Assembly: GCA_021234155.1 (NCBI GenBank)
Contig: JAJEKV010000034.1
Coordinates: 6,680,028 to 6,744,027, forward strand
Source of the DNA: Isoetes taiwanensis
Lineage: Eukaryota; Streptophyta; Lycopodiopsida; Isoetales; Isoetaceae
DNA length: 64,000 nucleotides
Direction of reading: 5' to 3'
Made by a program: the position numbers and the translations under genes. Positions 12,352 through 24,657 of the stretch are shown in pieces. The notes below the pieces were generated by a model. That model made no database searches. It had not been told where the DNA came from and was given only the letters and a program-made list of their open reading frames with translations. Position 1 is the first letter of the stretch. The number at the start of each line of letters is the position of its first letter.

Positions 12352-13800
12352 ATTATTTTAGATTCTGATTTGAATAGCAATTCTAATTTAGAGATAATAT
12401 AGTTTTTTTTGAAGCTAACATAGGGGTTGCTCTTTTGTTCTTCATCCTAACTGAGAAAGGGAACAACTGTCTTTTGGTAGGCAATTTTGTTTGATACGAG
12501 CGCTTGCGTAAACATCCTATAAAAAATGCTTCGAAAGGGAAGAAAATTTCTGGTCAGAAGTGCGTGCAAACAAATTTCCTTGTTTCTGGGATTGAGTTAT
12601 AAGGTGACCCTAACTGGGACTATTTTACTACACATTGTTGTAGATCTATACCCCATGCTTACCACGTGGGCCAGGGACAAGGTATGACAACCAGGAATAT
12701 CAAATGATGATGCCAAAAGAAACTTCTATCATGCTAAGGGGCCCAGAGGACATGCAAACATGTAGAAAAAGATGCAGGGTGTTTGAACAAGCGTGTTCTG
12801 GAAACCTAGGGGAGGCAAGGTCCTGAAGCTTCCTACCCTTCCAAACAATTGTCGGCCAAAATATATAGAAAAATTTTCCATACACCATTCAGACAATCGT
12901 GCTAATTAGACCAACAATTACCCATACAATGTCTAAAATTCCAACCTTTAACATAGATAAATAAATAAATAAATAAATAAATAAATAGATAAATACTAAT
13001 TTTTAAGAGCGAGTGTTGGGGAAAGTTTCCAGATACCAACGAAAAATTTCCTATGGTTACTTTGATCAGTCGGATACCTTATGTTTAGAGTCGGAAATTT
13101 TTATTGTCTTAATAGAAAGTCTTAAGAAAATTTGCCGGACAAATTCCTACGACACACTAATCGAACCGAGAAATTTGCAATTTTAACCGGTTGGTTTATA
13201 GTGTTCCCAGACTGACTTTACTCAACACGAGGGCGACATTTACATGAAAAACGACATATTAGCGAAAAATATTCTACCTGAAAAGAAAAAACCATCCCTG
13301 TCCTTTTCAGCGCGGAAAAACCTGGCGATTGAAAACCGTTAGATCCATCCCTCTCAACGGCCCAGATGCGCTGAAGTTGATTTCGGCACTCTGCACTCCC
13401 GAGCACGAACGCCGTGCTAAGACGTGGAAAATCTGGCCCACTCCGGCAAAACGATCCTTCTTACATCCCACCATGTCTTCTGTATAGCTAGGACCCAATT
13501 CGATTAATTAAAAATTGCAACTCTAATCTTCCGCAGATCCTATATCACAACCCAAAATTCAAATTTTCTTTTCAAGCTCAGATTCCCGGCTCATCTGGGA
13601 TCAACTGTCGCATCCAATTCAATCCGGCTTTTAGCCCATTTCCTTCAATTTCGAGCATCTGATTCATATTATGTGGATATGCTGATCGGAGCAGCGGCCC
13701 ACCCAATCGAGGACAATGTCAAAACCGCAGTTTTGATTCCGTGTGCACTGATCTCATCCAATTTTTTCTTCCTTCCAGCCAATTTCCCCTTGCTAGGAAA
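12352..13800. other. intergenic and CSLD upstream region
   Basis: No gene. An AAAT microsatellite runs from about 12956 to 12995. The last 300 bp before 13804 are pyrimidine-rich and would suit a 5' UTR, but no clear core promoter could be fixed. Short ORFs at 12700, 13218 and 13307 (minus) lack motifs. Confidence 0.45.
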
Positions 13801-13962
13801 TGAATGCTACTTTTGAAGGGACCGCATCAAAGGGAGTATCGGCCTCTACCCAGTGAAGAAAAATTCGCCCACCAATGCCAAGTATTTCCTGATGCCAATT
13901 CAACTGCTGGATCCTCTGTCCTAGTCCAATCCCGTCAATATATCTATTCCAAGCTCAATTCT

Positions 13963-16900
13963 ATGGCAAATCAAGGATTACCTCTACCTCCAGGCCGCCA
14001 GAATCCGCCATATCCAGGATCAAACCAGTCCTCCGGCACAGCGGTGGCTAGAAGAACTCCAAGTGGGCGGTATATTTTTCTATCCAGAGATGAGAGCGAG
14101 CTTTCTGAGATGATGTCAAGCGAGATGATGAGCGGGGAATTAACAACTCCAAATTACAACGTATATCTGCCTCCGACACCCGATAATCAGCCGATGAATC
14201 AAGTAGTTCAGCAGCAGCTTGTGCCCAGTACTCTGTTCACAGGAGGGTTTAACAATTTGACAGAGGGAAGGGTGCTTGAGAAGGTCGGAAATCCGGCAGC
14301 AGGGCAATTGATGAATATTTTTTCCTGCGGAATGAGAGCCTGCGATGGCAAAGCTATGCGGAATGAGAGAGGAGAATTTATATATCCCTGCGAATGCCAG
14401 TTCAAGCTCTGCAACGAATGCTACCTTGAGAAATTCAACTCCGACGGAATGTGTCCTGGCTGCAAGGAGCCCTTGAAGCCTTTGGATATGGACGGATCTA
14501 AGGTTCTTCCCATGGTTTCTCCAAAGGCTCAGCCCAAAACAGATCGGCGCCTGTCCATCATGAAATCTATGAAGCCTTCTAACACCATAGTTAAGCGCGA
14601 GCCTCCCATTCCTGAATTTGACCACAATGGATGGCTCTTTGAGAGCAAAGGTACCTATGGCTATGGCAATGCAGTTTGGCCTAAGGATGATGCTTTTGTG
14701 AACGGAGATGGCAATTCCAAGCCTCCCATATTCAGCGACAGATTGAAAAAGCCTATGTCCAGAAAAATAAAAGTACCTGCCAAAACACTCAGCCCTTACA
14801 GGTAACACTATTTCCATATATTTCCATCTCTTGTATATATGTTGTACTCTAAATTTTTCTTCTTGAGCTCATTTTTTGCATTGATTTTGCTATATAAGCT
14901 GGTTTTTCACAATATCACATTTATAACATAAGAATATGGCACCAACTTCTATCATGTATGTATAAATATATCCCTAGTTCTTCCTGAATTCTGCACGAAC
15001 CTGATCCTTTGAAAGCCTTAGCAGCATAACATTCATGAAGCAGATGCATGATCTTCATTTATGTATCCTAATTCCCACTTCTAATCCAAGTGCCTAAAAC
15101 TAGTTTGAACATATTGCAGATTTCTTGCAGTTGCTCGATTTGTAATCCTCGGCCTTTTTTTGCATTGGCGGGTGAAACATCCAAATCATGATGCAATGTG
15201 GCTTTGGGGAATGTCTGTTGTGTGTGAGATCTGGTTTGCATTTTCATGGTTACTAGATCAGTTGCCCAAGCTATGTCCTGTAAATCGCTCCACAGACCTT
15301 TTAGCCCTGAAAGAAAGATTTGAAACGCCAGGACCCAATAATCCAAAAGGTATTTCTGATCTACCAGGCATAGATTTATTTGTGTCAACAGCAGATCCAG
15401 AGAAGGAGCCCCCTCTAGTTACAGCAAATACCATATTGTCAATTCTGGCAGCAGAATACCCAGTAGAGAAGATGGCCTGCTATGTATCAGATGATGGAGG
15501 AGCTCTGCTAACATTTGAAGCCCTTGCGGAGGCTGCAAGTTTTGCCAGAACATGGGTTCCCTTTTGCAGGAAACATGACATAGAACCTCGCAATCCGGAG
15601 TCCTACTTCACTCAGAAGGGTGATCCAACGAAAAATAAACTCAGAACAGATTTTGTGAGGGATCGAAGGAGGGTAAAGAGAGAATACGATGAATTCAAGG
15701 TTCGAATTAATTGCTTGCCTGATGCAATTAGAAGAAGATCTGATGCATATAATGCCAATGAGGAGATCAAGGCTCATAGGGCACAGATGGAAAGTGGAGT
15801 GGATATGGCAGCCCCTATAAGTGTTGTTAAAGCCACATGGATGAGTGATGGAACACATTGGCCTGGAACATGGGTCACTCCAGCCAAGGACCATTCTAGA
15901 GGAGATCATGCAGGAGTAATCCAGGTACAATTCTTTCTATCCAAGTTGCTATGCTAAAACTCTAGACAATTTTCAAATTGCTGGTCTGCCTGTCTACACT
16001 TATATTTGTATCTGCTAAATTGTATAAATTTAATTAAGATACACACTCAATAGTTCAGATATGCTATGTTAAAACTCCATACACGATTTTCAAATTGTTA
16101 GTCTGCCAAATGCCTACTGAATTGTAACATAGTTACTTAAAATACACCACTCTATTGAAGAATGCAGCTTTACATATCCAGACATATGGCCATTTTGCAG
16201 GTGATGCTTCCACCTGCTAGCTATGAGCTTGTAACTGGAGGTCCCACAGATCAAGGAGAAGATTTAATTGATACAACAGATATAGACATTCGATTGCCAA
16301 TGCTAGTCTATGTGTCCAGAGAGAAAAGAGCTGGATATGATCACAATAAGAAGGCTGGAGCCATGAATGCCCTGGTAAGAACCAGTGCCATAATGTCCAA
16401 TGGAGCTTTCATACTTAACCTGGATTGTGACCACTACATCTACAATACTATGGCCCTGAGAGAAGCCATGTGCTTTATGTTGGACCGCAATGGCGGAGGA
16501 GTTTGCTATGTCCAGTTCCCTCAAAGATTTGAAGGCATTGATGCAAGTGATAGGTATGCAAATCACAACACTGTCTTCTTTGATTCGAACATGAGAGCAT
16601 TGGATGGACTCCAAGGTCCTGTCTATGTTGGTACTGGCTGTTGCTTCAGAAGGGTGGCCCTTTATGGATTTGATCCTCCAAAGGTGAAATCTCGCAATTG
16701 CTTTGGAGAGAAGAAAGAAAAGAAGAATAGTGGCAAGGCAAAGAGAGAGGCAGAACTTAATGCAATGAACAACAACGAAAATGAAATCATTGGCATTCCT
16801 GAGGATGAAGAACTAGAAGCAAAGTTGGTGCCTAAGAGATATGGAAATTCCATTGCTTTTCTTGAATCTATCCCTGTAGCAGAATATCAAGGAAGACCCT

Positions 16901-17949
16901 TGGCAGATATTGAAGGTACCAAGTTTGGCAGACCTTCGGGTGCCTTGATTGCTCCTCGCCAACCGCTTGATGCTGGAACAGTGGCTGAGGCAATCAATGT
17001 CATCTCATGTCATTTTGAAGACAAGACAGAATGGGGTGACAGGGTTGGCTGGATCTATGGATCTGTCACAGAGGATGTGGTTACAGGCTTCAGAATGCAT
17101 AACAGAGGATGGAGATCTATTTATTGTGTTACTAAAAGGGATGCATTCAGAGGCACTGCACCAATCAATCTGACTGATAGATTGCATCAGGTGCTCAGAT
17201 GGGCTACTGGATCTGTTGAAATTTTCTTCTCCCGCAATAATGCGCTGCTTGGTAGCTGTAGATTGAAATTCCTGCAAAGGATTGCATACTTGAACGTTGG
17301 CATTTATCCATTCACCTCCATTTTTCTTGTTGTTTACTGCTTTCTTCCAGCTTTGTCACTATTCACTGGCCAATTCATAGTCAACAAACTTGATATCACT
17401 TACTTGATCTACCTGTTTCTCATTACGATCATGCTCTGCCTGCTTGCAGTTCTTGAAATCCGATGGTCACATATTACACTGGAAGAGTGGTGGAGGAATG
17501 AGCAATTTTGGGTGATTGGAGGCACTAGTGCCCATTTAGCAGCAGTGTTTCAGGGACTCCTAAAGGTGATTGCAGGAGTGGATATTTCTTTCACCCTCAC
17601 ATCCAAAGGTGCAGATGAAGATGATGAATTTGCAGATCTCTACTTGGTGAAATGGAGTTCTCTTATGATCCCACCCTTAACACTTATAATGACCAATCTT
17701 ATTGCCATTTGCGTAAGTGTTGCAAGGACCATCTATAGCACATCACCAGAATGGAGTAAGCTGCTTGGTGGTGTATTCTTCAGTTTTTGGGTCCTTGTTC
17801 ATCTGTACCCATTTGCCAAGGGTCTGATGGGAAGAAGGGGAAGAATGCCCACGATCATTTTTGTGTGGGCAGGACTTTTGGCTATCATCATCTCCCTGCT
17901 GTGGGTTTCAAAGTCTTCAGGCCAGGGCAGCACATTTACTTTTCCATAG
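13963..17949 (+). CDS. CSLD: cellulose synthase-like protein D (CSLD), three exons
   Basis: CSLD is a processive family 2 glycosyltransferase making beta-1,4-glucan-type polymer at tip-growing membranes and cell plates. Exons are 13963-14801, 15120-15924 and 16201-17949; both introns (318 and 276 bp) are GT-AG and join in frame to 1130 aa, normal for CSLD. An [24 protein letters not shown]-terminus precedes an eight-Cys RING-type finger (C122, C127, C143, C145, C150, C153, C164, C167). Two TM segments follow (about 281-298 and 305-325). Catalytic motifs are DDG (404-406), DCD (623-625), TED (838-840) and QVLRW (878-882), then about six C-terminal TM segments and SFTLTSK. The frame is open back to an ATG at 13804, adding 53 residues; I prefer 13963 because MANQG starts nearer the usual CSLD N-terminus. 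Nothing is missing. It converges on PURA1. Confidence 0.96.
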
Positions 17950-18794
17950 AAGATGTGAATCATTTTTGTTCTATTCTAGGATATGAAGTACCCCAAGACT
18001 ATGAAGATAATAACAACTCAGGGCAGTTGCAAGGGAGAATCGACATCATCAACCCCTCCGCCAAATTTTTTGGACCAAGAAACAATTATACAGAGATCTC
18101 TAACAGAATGATAAAACAATTCTTTCATTTAGTTATATACACATCGTCAATGAGTCTGAAGTACAGAAACACCTTTTAAGAGCCTACTTGAAGGATTGTT
18201 AATAGTGTACGTTCGTTAAAGCTTATGAAACTTATTTTCTGGCAGTAGCAATTTTCAGCTGAATGGCAACAGTGTACAACACAGCTAAACGTAACATTCC
18301 AAACTTTTAAATGCAACATTCCAAACTTTTCTGAGCTTCATTATCCTTTACTTTCCTGAACAGCATCCAAGACAGAATTATAAGCACTGATCATGCTAAT
18401 TATTAAGCACGTGTTTAATAAATAATGAACTTCAGTCTCACCAACATATGCAAAATATCTTAACATTGTTCTGTGCATGCAGAAGATATGGATTAGCCAA
18501 CACTGAAAAGCTCATTTCATCTAAGCTTCCTCAAAACGGAACAATGTAGCTGCGACAGAACGATCCATTCATGCTAATTCTTTTATCACTTTGCAACTTC
18601 AAAATGACCTCACTATATCTTCAATAAACCAGAAAGACCCAATCATGATATTTTCATTCCCACTTTGCAACTTCAAAATGAGCTCACTTTTCAGCTTCAT
18701 CTTGCATCTTTGTTATAACTGTGCCAATCCGCATCTTCAATCAAGCAAAGAAATGATAAAACGGTTACTAGATATGGACACTGCAGTGCATTTC
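17950..18794. other. intergenic between convergent CSLD and PURA1
   Basis: An 845-bp convergent spacer that must hold both 3' UTRs and poly(A) sites. AT-rich; a short duplicated phrase CACTTTGCAACTTCAAAATGA occurs near 18587-18608 and 18660-18681. No gene. Confidence 0.6.
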
Positions 18795-20232
18795 TCAGCT
18801 CTCTGAACGGTTTCTTGGATTAGAAACTGTCCGTACATTTACCACTCCTGTGTGTACCAGGCCCTGGTTTCTAACAGCATCTACAAACTGACCAACTGTC
18901 TCATAGAATTGTTCAAGTGCAGAAACTGGCAAAATAATAGCCGATCGATCATTTCCTATTACCTAATCAAGTTGCAAGTAATGCAAGGATTGTTAAGTCT
19001 ATCGAGGTAATAAAAAAGCATCAAAGCCATAAGAACAAAAAATCCACCTCTGATATACGCAAGTACTGGCCACGTGTGTTACTACCAAGGTCAAAGAAGA
19101 ATTTTTTCTGGTCTACACGAAGCACCTTCGCAATTCCATTGCCTCCATCAGCTCCCAGATTCACTGGCCCATTTCCCAAGGAATCAGATTTCTGATTATG
19201 ACCAGCTGTAAGGTATCCAGCAGAAACAGATTCTGGGAGCTTTCGATGTGATTCTGATGAACTTGATATATGCTGTAAATATAAGCAAATTGTTCATTGA
19301 ACAGATTGAGATATTATTCTCTTCTGAAAAATCATAACACTTTTGCAACTATAGTGACAACATCTGAACATCTCCAACGATTATAGAAAAAAGCCATAAG
19401 CACATCGTCAGAAAACCTAGTGCTGGACAAACTTTTAAATCTAACCTGGGAAGAGACTCCATCTTCTCTCGAGGGAGGATGTAACAGTTGAGATGCCTCA
19501 TGCACTTCAGCTAATATGTTTCTAAATGCTGTCCAGCCTTCATAACCGTCTCCTGCTGGAACTATAATTGTACTGCGAATAGAACTTATGGATGCCTCAG
19601 ATACCTGAACACTCCAAATAAGCTTTGATTAACAAAGGACAAAAGCATGATCTGTTTATTACAATATATAGAAAAACGATCCATTTAACATAGCATATGA
19701 ACATGATTAAGAGAGTTTCTTAAAAATAAAGCCATAGATTGCAAAATGCCGGTTCAAGAATATCTATATAGTCTGGTTTCATTATGAAATATGTACTCTG
19801 CAAAGCAAGAAACCAAATCCTACTGATAAGTATACGGAGATGGAAGGTGATACTTACTTTAAGAAAACGACCCCTTTGGTTTTCTCCAATATCAAAGTAA
19901 AAGGTCTGCATATTAAACAGAAATCGTGGTCAATTACCATAAACGTTATTTTGTTTTCACACCAATAAGGAATTGAAATTGTAGCTTGCCTTAGTATCCA
20001 GCTGCAATTCTCTACTATCTTGTTCATCGTTATTAGCATAAGAATTGAAAAAGTCTACAAACCATATAATGCCAGAACCTGGCACTATTATTGTAGATCT
20101 CGAACCAGATGTCTTTTCTGATATCTTCAGATATCTTCCCCTGGGATTTTCCTTCAAGTCGAAATAAAACAGCTTATGCTCGACTTGCAAAGTCTTGCAA
20201 ATCAACTCTACATCTCCGGCTAGACCCTCCAT
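18795..20232 (-). CDS. PURA1: Pur-alpha (PURA1) single-stranded nucleic-acid-binding protein, five exons
   Basis: Pur-alpha proteins bind purine-rich single-stranded DNA and RNA and act in transcription and replication control. Minus-strand exons are 20232-19990, 19905-19858, 19604-19446, 19272-19048 and 18962-18795. All junctions are phase 0 and join to 280 aa, close to the roughly 300 aa of plant Pur-alpha. Repeat I begins VELICKTLQVEHKLFYFDL (residues 8-26), repeat II TFYFDIGENQRGRFLKVSE (82-100), and repeat III VDQKKFFFDLGSNTRGQYL (203-221). The last exon ends NVRTVSNPRNRSES. Introns 2-4 are GT-AG; intron 1 starts with GC in an AAG|GCAAGC context, a known minor donor class. Compared with other plant Pur-alpha proteins, the Gly-rich N-terminus is shortened to MEGLAGD. 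No stop or frameshift. The exons are too short to stand out as ORFs, so the gene is easily missed. Confidence 0.95.
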
Positions 20233-21440
20233 AACAAACTATTGATCCGACAACGTTTTCTAAAATTCAAATGATGTCCTTTGGCAATACCCTGTAAACC
20301 ATCAACTAGACTGTAAGGCAAAGTAAGTATTTGTCTCAACAAACCCAGAATGCCATGAATTGCCTAGGAGGTAGAAAGCAGTCTCTGAACTGCTGCGGTG
20401 CATATCCCAAATCAAAATCCTTAAGTTTTAGCAAAAGTCGCATAAACCCATCAATCTTGTACCGTTCCTTAGCGCCGCGGCTGGACTAGAACAAACTGGC
20501 ATCGCCCTAGCAGATGGGACTATTAGTTAAACCCTAATGGCCTCCAATATTAGCTCCACCTTTAGAGCATGTAAGAAATCATAGTCCTAACCATTGACTT
20601 CATAACGCAAACAAAAGAATATGTTGGCCAAAAAAAGAACAAGAAAAAGAAACACATTAAATATGTCTCACACAAAGCAAGCTTAATGCCCACCTCAACA
20701 CGTAAGGTATTTCCCACCACAATAGAAGCATTTCTCTCATATAAATATCATTTTGCTGTCCTCACATTAACAAAAGTTAGGAATCGATGGACTTGGCTAC
20801 TTGTTAAGCATATCCAACATTCATAATTGGTATTATTATTTAAATACTTGGTCAAGGATCTCGACCGATATAATTGCGACCTAACAAAGAAATTAAGAAT
20901 ACGGTGGACAATTGCATTAGCTGCATAATAACATACAAAACCAAAAGTTAATTAACCTAATTATGATGGAGACAAAAATCCACAATGGCTATAATTTTAT
21001 ATGGCATATATAAGGAGAAGATTGCAGTGATGATATCTTAGTATTGTTCTATTATAGAAAGTATGTGTTTAATTAACCAGCCATAAAGTGCTAAAGAAGT
21101 AGGAACCATATGTGTGGCTAGCAAAAAAAGGGGAAAAGATATTAATGTCAACTACAAGAGTTTGTCCAGCAATGTCGAGCATTATTTGAGCATGTGTAGA
21201 ATGCATTGGGAGTAATAGATTTTGCATGTGCAATGAAATGATGGAACACCGAGTGATAGGAAGAAGGACAAAAGAACAAACCTTTCCGTACAAGTGCTCA
21301 TAGAACATGAGCATCCCAGCTCTATTGGTGTGATTGATGGACATAAGATCTTGTCGGGCACAGTCACATAATGTACTGCACCTCTTTAGGTTCTATTCGA
21401 GGGAACTTTATGTAGCATTTCATTCAATCTCATTGGTAGC
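20233..21440. other. PURA1 upstream region
   Basis: Presumed 5' UTR and promoter of PURA1 followed by AT-rich sequence. Apart from the telo-box, no element could be assigned. The minus-strand ORFs at 21069 and 21182 lack motifs. Confidence 0.4.
20529..20537 (-). promoter_or_regulatory. telo-box upstream of PURA1
   Basis: AAACCCTAA on + (TTAGGGTTT on -) lies about 300 bp before the PURA1 start codon. Telo-boxes are common in promoters and 5' ends of plant genes of the translation and cell-cycle classes. Arabidopsis Pur-alpha has been reported to bind such motifs, so feedback control is conceivable. One 9-bp match can occur by chance. Confidence 0.4.
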
Positions 21441-24060
21441 CCAGTTGTGCCAGTAGTCTTGGGTCGTTTCTGGCTCGAGTTGCATAACCCACAGACTGAT
21501 TGGCACTCTCGATTATTTTGGTTTATTGGTTCTAGCTCTAGTCCCAGTTCATTTGTACTTCTTGCCTCTGTACCAACATCTATACCAGTTCACGCAGTAT
21601 CATGGGCTCTTGATTCTGGTCTTGTTCATGTTCCAGTCTTGTTTCTGCTCCATGTTCTAATTTGGTTCATGTTGTTACTTAGATTCATGTCCCAGATTCT
21701 GACCATGTTCCAGATAATGATCCAGCTCCTGCTTCTGCTCTTGCACATGCTCATATTCCAGCTCCTATCCAGGTTCTGTTTCTATCGAGGCTTCATCATC
21801 CTAATCATGCCCTCATATCCAAGATTTCTCTTTACAAGTTTAGTAAATCTGGAAGTCAAGATCTTAATTGAACATTAGCAATTCAAGTTCATTCAAGTTC
21901 TGCTTTAGAGAAGTCCGCCCTATTTTTCTTAATAAGTATAATGATTTTACCGATGTTTTTAACTTCAAATCATCCCTATAACTGTCCCATTGATATTTAG
22001 CTAGGGATGGCCCCACCATTTGGCCGTATCTATGGCTTGTTACCAATAGAGTTGGAGGCTTTGTGAACTTACATCGAGGAGAATCTTGCAACTGGGTTTA
22101 TCCAACATTCTCAGTTACCTACAGGTGCAGCCATCTTTTTTGTCTCTAAGAAGGACGATTCTTTGCAGTTAGCTGTGGATTATCGAGGCCTCAACAAGAT
22201 TACAGTGCGCAATCGGTATTCTCTTCCTTGATGTCAAAGTTGCTTGAGGAGGTGCATGGTACTTCACCAAGATTGATCTCTCTGGTGCCTACAATCTTAT
22301 TTGGATCGGGAAAGGTGATGAGTGCAAGACATATTTCTGAATTCAGTGCAGTCATTTTGAGTACATTGTCATGCCCTTCGGTGGGGTTCTTTGTTATCAT
22401 CGATTTAGGTGATATTCTGATTTACTCGAATAGTCTAGAGGAGCACATCTAGAAGATTCTCTAGAAGCTTCGAAAATATGGATTTATGCCAAACTAGAAA
22501 AGTGTCAATTCGAATAGGAAAATGTCGAGTTCCTTGGCTATCGTGTCACACTCTATGGTATCTCTATACATCTAGAGAAGGTTAGTATAGTTCTTGATTG
22601 AAAAACATTTTCCTCGGTTAAGGACTACAGTGTTTTTTGGATTTGCCAATCTTTATCGCCGCTTCATCAAGGATCATTCAGAGATTGGCTTGCCTTTGAT
22701 ACGGCTTACCAGGAAGGATGTTCCTTTTGAGTGGTCGGTTGAAGCAGAATCACTATTCGTCATTTTAAAGCATAACTTTATAGCAGTACATGTCATTCAG
22801 ATCCTTTGCATCTCTACTTCCTCGAAGCTAATACCTTAGATTTTGCCCTTGGTAGCATCTTGTCACAGGAAGGGGATGACCATAAACCCGATCATCTGTC
22901 ATTCCTAGAAGTTCCATGTTTAAAAAACGAACTATCCTATTTATGATAAGGAATTTCTGGTAATTGTTGACTTTTTTTAGGAGGTGACGATTTCTTGAGG
23001 GCTCTCCTCATAAGGCAACTTCATAAATTGATCATCGAAACCTGGAGTATTTTTCATCTACTCGAATTCTCAATCGTCGTCAGGCCGCGATGGCACGCAC
23101 AGGTGTTATTCCGCTTTGATTTCATCATCAAATTTTGGTCTGGCGCACTTCAAGGGAAACCATATGCTCTTTCTCATAGATCTTATTTAGAACCTAAGAT
23201 GGAGGGACCAACATTTGATCAGTAGTCCCAAGTCATTGATCTCAGTCGATTGTAACTTCTGGCCACTTTATTGTTTGAGACTCCTCGTGATAGTACTCTA
23301 TAGCAATCCGGACTGCATTTACCACAGATTCTTTGGCATAAGATATCTTCTCTCACCTTGGTTTGAGCTCTTCCTCAGATGCTCCACCTCAACCTTCAAA
23401 CTATGATTCTTTTCACATTCATGATGGCCTGCTTTTTCAGTAGAATATTTCATATGTTCTTGATGGTGTTCCTCAACTTCAAGACTTGTAGTTCTATCAT
23501 GATTCTCCTCTTGCTAGCCACTTTGAAATTGACAAGTCCCTGAAACTCATTGCTAGGGATTATTGGTGACCGCCAGGTCTCCGCCGCACGGTCGAGACTT
23601 TTGTATGCTCATGTGACACTTGTTGTCGTGCAAAAGCTCCTAATACCTTTCACGAGACCTGGTCCAACCTCTACCAGTTCCAAACGGTCTTTGGAAGAGC
23701 ATTCAGTAAACCTCATTGCCGAGCTTTCATCTTCCCAAAGCCATGATGCCATTTCTGTTATCGTTGACTACTTCTCCAAATGGCGCATTTCATTCCTCAT
23801 AGCACGTCCATTTCAGTGAAGCCATAGCTGATCTTTTGCCAGTGACCACGATCCCCAATTTATTGCCGGTTTTTGAAAGCATCTTCTGCAACTCTTACAT
23901 GTGGAACGTTCCTTCTCTTCTGGACATGATCCAGAGACCAATGGGTAAGTGGAGCGGACTATTGGTCGATTGAGAAGGATATTCTCCAATGATCGAACCT
24001 GGGAACCTGTCGAGAATCTGACTATCAAAGATAAATCCATATGCGACGAGCGTAATCCAT
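21441..24060 (+). mobile_element. decayed Ty3/gypsy polyprotein
   Basis: Fragments occur in the order protease, reverse transcriptase, RNase H, integrase. Near 21447 PVVLGRFWLELHNPQTDW matches the end of gypsy protease. From 22004 GRIYGLLPIELEAL, then [19 protein letters not shown], then DLGDILIYSNSLEEHI match gypsy reverse transcriptase, with the catalytic YLDD-type box degraded to DLGD. RFIKDHSEIGLPLIRLTRKDVPFEW (22655-22731) is the connection to RNase H. RDYWWP and ETFVCSCDTCCRAK near 23550-23635 mark the integrase zinc finger. Many stops and frameshifts show an old, dead copy. No LTRs could be paired with it. Confidence 0.85.
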
Positions 24061-24441
24061 ATGCTACTAGTGCAAGATGCCCATACTAGATAGTCTCAAT
24101 TGTAGAGCTCGATAAACGTGAGCATGGTAGGGAACATGTCATTATTGTTTGCATCAGAATTAAAGTAACAACAAATAAAGTAAATAAAAGGGTTTTTTGT
24201 TGAAATTACTACACTTCATTACGACCTCATATTATAGAAAAATCTAACAGCATTTCAAGATTTTTTGCACCACCTTGCAGGAGAGAGTCAAAATACTCAT
24301 CTTGCAAGACTGAGTCGGGGAAGAGAAATGTTCATGGCAGTGGCCAAGGCCGCCATAATAAAATTCTTATAAATATATAAACTTAACAAAGTTTACTACA
24401 ACCAAATTGTGCGGCCTTTCTACGGCGACAAATTCTTGTAA

Positions 24442-24657
24442 TGCCATGGTTCTCTTCTTATATAGAAGAGAACCATCATTCTGGGGAAAGGGACGCCTGT
24501 TTTAGCGTCACGCCATTTTGAGCGTCAGATCTATCTATAGCCTGAGCCTTCTATGGCGCAGGCTTTCTTTAGCTCTATCTACTATATATCCATATTGCCT
24601 GCTAGCATTCCTCATCGGCGTTTCCTCTGAGCTGAATTCTGTTGGTTCTAGCGTTTC
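24442..24657 (+). repeat. 216-bp LTR-like repeat, copy 1
   Basis: Starts TGCCATGGTTCTC and matches 30764-30979 over 216 bp with about four substitutions. Positions 24446-24476 form a palindrome with 12-bp arms (ATGGTTCTCTTC / GAAGAGAACCAT) around TTATATA. The TG start and an internal TATA box suit the start of an LTR, but no CA end or primer-binding site could be fixed. Similarity ends at GCGTTTC in both copies. Confidence 0.65.

Noticed and set aside
14140-14817. 225-aa minus-strand ORF opposite CSLD exon 1
   Set aside because: It is antisense to a clearly conserved coding exon and has no recognisable motif, so it is a shadow ORF.
21441-24060. Endogenous pararetrovirus instead of Ty3/gypsy
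   Set aside because: The order protease-RT-RNase H-integrase, with integrase present, fits an LTR retrotransposon; no movement or coat protein motif was seen.
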